Shown one piece after another: positions 62,789-64,000 of a DNA stretch of 64,000 nucleotides (position 1 is the first letter of the stretch; each line of letters begins with the position of its first letter). Source of the DNA: M0103 sp040386155. Its GTDB lineage: Bacteria > Bacteroidota > Bacteroidia > Flavobacteriales_D > Crocinitomicaceae. A program made the translations under genes and the position numbers. The DNA lies in contig JAZKFZ010000002.1 in assembly GCA_040386155.1 (NCBI GenBank), positions 200,088-264,087 of the forward strand. Reading direction: 5' to 3'. Below the pieces are notes generated by a model, which had not been told where the DNA came from, did no database searches, and saw only the letters and a program-made list of their open reading frames with translations.

Positions 62789-63519
62789 TGAAAACATACG
62801 GACTCATAGGCCAATCCCTCAAGCATTCCTTTTCGCAGGCTTTTTTTGAGTCCTATTTTAATCAACATACCATTGATGCACAGTATTTAAATTTTGAATT
62901 GGTATCCATTAAAGATTTTCCTAAGCTAGTTGAAAATCAAAATATTAATGGTTTAAATGTCACCATTCCATATAAAGAGGAAATTATTCAGTACACCAAT
63001 GAGCTTTCTGACGTGGCGAAAAAGGTGGGTGCTGTCAATGTGTTACAATTTTCTCAGGGTAAGATTATTGGTCATAATTCAGATGTGTTTGGATTTCGAC
63101 AATCTGTGAAGCCTTTTTTAACCTTTCATCACGAAAAAGCGCTAATTATTGGAACTGGGGGAGCAGCAAAAGCCGTTGCTTACGCACTCAGAGAATTAGG
63201 AATAGAAGTAATTTTTTTGTCTCGAAGCCCGAAAAATGAGCATGAATTCTCTTATCAATTGGCGAATAAAATCATGATAGGCGCAATAAAATTGATTATT
63301 AATACTACGCCTGTGGGAATGTATCCTAATGAATCAGGGCAGATTCCACTTTGTTACGAAGCAATGACCGAAGACCATTTAGTGATTGATCTAATTTATA
63401 ATCCTTCGGAAACAAAATTCTTGCAGGAAGCAAAAAAACATGGTGCTACGACGCTTAACGGAGAGTCTATGTTGAAACATCAAGCGCTTCAATCTTGGGA
63501 GATTTGGAATCAATTGTGA
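62788..63519 (+). CDS. aroE: Shikimate 5-dehydrogenase
   Basis: A 243-aa protein. The substrate-binding start is GLIGQSLKHSFSQAFF. GLNVTIPYKEEII carries the catalytic Lys, and GAVNVLQF, IIGTGGAAKAVAYAL (NADP-binding loop) and IINTTPVGMYP follow in order. It reduces 3-dehydroshikimate to shikimate in aromatic amino-acid and chorismate (menaquinone) synthesis. Its ATG overlaps the DedA stop codon (TAATG). It is the last member of the run that starts with the nitronate monooxygenase. Confidence 0.95.
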   Translation: MKTYGLIGQSLKHSFSQAFFESYFNQHTIDAQYLNFELVSIKDFPKLVENQNINGLNVTIPYKEEIIQYTNELSDVAKKVGAVNVLQFSQGKIIGHNSDVFGFRQSVKPFLTFHHEKALIIGTGGAAKAVAYALRELGIEVIFLSRSPKNEHEFSYQLANKIMIGAIKLIINTTPVGMYPNESGQIPLCYEAMTEDHLVIDLIYNPSETKFLQEAKKHGATTLNGESMLKHQALQSWEIWNQL

Positions 63520-63602
63520 GTAAATGTTTTTCATAAAATTTCATAAAATCTTGAAATATTCGTTGAAATTCATTTACTTAGTTGAAAATTTAAAAAATAA
63601 CA

Positions 63603-63794
63603 ATGGGACGTCCAGCAACAAAACCTTCTCGATTAAGAGACGGATTTTATTTAGAAATCAAAACACCTGGCAGTTCAGCAATACTTTTACGACGAGACAC
63701 ACGCGAACAAATGATGTTAGCCGTTGAGGATTATTCTCGAACGAAAGATGTTACTATCAAAGGTGAAATGAAAAATGACAAATGGATTGATTAG
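63603..63794 (+). CDS. Small conserved-type protein of unknown function
   Basis: A 63-aa basic protein. MGRPATKPSRLRDGFYLEI looks like a conserved N-terminal signature of small Bacteroidota proteins (MGRP.tkP..L.dGFY.E..). The centre reads SAILLRRDTREQMMLAVEDYSRTKDV and the C-terminus is GEMKNDKW. No catalytic or membrane segment is visible. The high Arg/Lys content would allow nucleic-acid binding, but that is a guess. It is followed by a strong terminator, supporting expression as a real gene. Confidence 0.7.
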   Translation: MGRPATKPSRLRDGFYLEIKTPGSSAILLRRDTREQMMLAVEDYSRTKDVTIKGEMKNDKWID

Positions 63795-63822
63795 TCATAG
63801 ACAATTTTAAATACAATTCATG

Positions 63823-63849
63823 GCCCGAATGTCACATTCGGGCTTTTTT
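63823..63849 (+). terminator. Rho-independent terminator after the small-protein gene
   Basis: A 9-bp perfect G/C-rich stem (63823-63831 with 63835-63843), a 3-nt loop, then six T's (63844-63849). It begins 28 nt after the stop of the 63-aa gene. Confidence 0.93.
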
Positions 63850-63936
63850 GTGAAAAATATTTTATTGTATAAACCAGTATTTTTCAACTCTTTAGAAGAG
63901 TCGAAAAAAAAAAGTTTAATTTTTTTTCAAAAAGTG

Positions 63937-63967
63937 CTTGTTGAAATAAAAAAAGCACATATCTTTG
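63937..63967 (+). promoter_or_regulatory. Strong promoter reading out of the window
   Basis: CTTG (63937-63940) and TATCTTTG (63960-63967) with 19 nt between, close to the full consensus, after a long A/T-rich tract that may act as an UP-like element. There is no start codon in the next ~30 nt, so the transcript has a leader or is an RNA gene that begins beyond base 64000. Confidence 0.75.
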
Positions 63968-64000
63968 CACTCCCAAATCGAACGAGATACGGGTTTAAAA

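Noticed and set aside
1..64000. CRISPR arrays, tRNA or rRNA genes, prophage or IS elements
   Set aside because: No regular repeat-spacer array, cloverleaf or rRNA-like stretch, integrase or transposase was recognised. This is by eye and a tRNA scan would confirm it.

Overview
The window reads as a low-GC Bacteroidota chromosome segment, most likely Flavobacteriales. This is inferred from several type IX secretion (T9SS) cargo proteins with type A or type B sorting domains, PorP/SprF- and PorV-like outer-membrane proteins, a TonB receptor with a carboxypeptidase-regulatory-like domain, menaquinone genes, and promoters of the Bacteroidota form TTTG-N18/19-TAnnTTTG. Shine-Dalgarno sequences are mostly absent. 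I see no rRNA, tRNA, CRISPR array, transposase or prophage. No gene-free stretch exceeds about 235 bases.

Region 1 (1-18403) is a surface-polysaccharide locus. It opens with the tail of a membrane-fusion-like protein. Next comes an acetamidino-sugar set: a WbuX/WbpG-type amidotransferase, a HisF2/WbuZ protein and a HisH-type glutaminase, with HisH inverted relative to the other two. HisF2 is bracketed by two long palindromes sharing the same 30-bp core pattern. Five glycosyltransferases or glycosyltransferase-like proteins, an FkbM methyltransferase, two acyltransferase-like proteins, two DegT-type aminotransferases, an N-formyltransferase and a FdtA/QdtA-like isomerase follow. The Wzm/Wzt ABC exporter completes the locus. 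Genes from wzm (18403) down to 5702 lie on the minus strand with tiny gaps or overlaps, so they are probably one operon building and exporting a glycan that carries a 3-formamido-3,6-dideoxyhexose.

Region 2 (18520-23934) holds housekeeping genes (nadC, rlmH) and lineage-specific membrane or secreted proteins, including a short 7TMR-DISM-like sensor fragment. It ends with a coupled phosphopantetheinyl transferase and GGGP-synthase-family pair.

Region 3 (24169-58265) is dominated by envelope and secretion biology. It contains a three-gene unit (giant TonB receptor, 1383-aa secreted protein, PorV/PorQ-like barrel), greA plus a HIT protein, an SGNH hydrolase with a PKD domain, and a three-gene type-B unit (1094-aa cargo, PorP/SprF, TPR-PD40-OmpA protein). 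A nitronate monooxygenase with an active/inactive M16 peptidase pair follows, then a 1188-aa beta-propeller/PKD type-B cargo, an M42 peptidase, an 830-aa reelin-like/PKD type-B cargo, a CaiB/BaiF CoA-transferase with a cytochrome c lipoprotein, an RlpA-like protein and a type-A cargo.

Region 4 (58281-64000) has menA-menC on the minus strand. On the plus strand is a run of nitronate monooxygenase, DUF4442, rhodanese, DedA, aroE and a 63-aa small protein. It closes with a clear terminator and a strong promoter that fires out of the window.

Two sequence-level patterns recur. At least seven genes have a TAnnTTTG-like box only 3-4 nt before the start codon, which suggests leaderless transcripts. 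Several starts appear to be TTG or GTG rather than ATG. Starts given below were adjusted using these signals, signal peptides and neighbouring stop codons.
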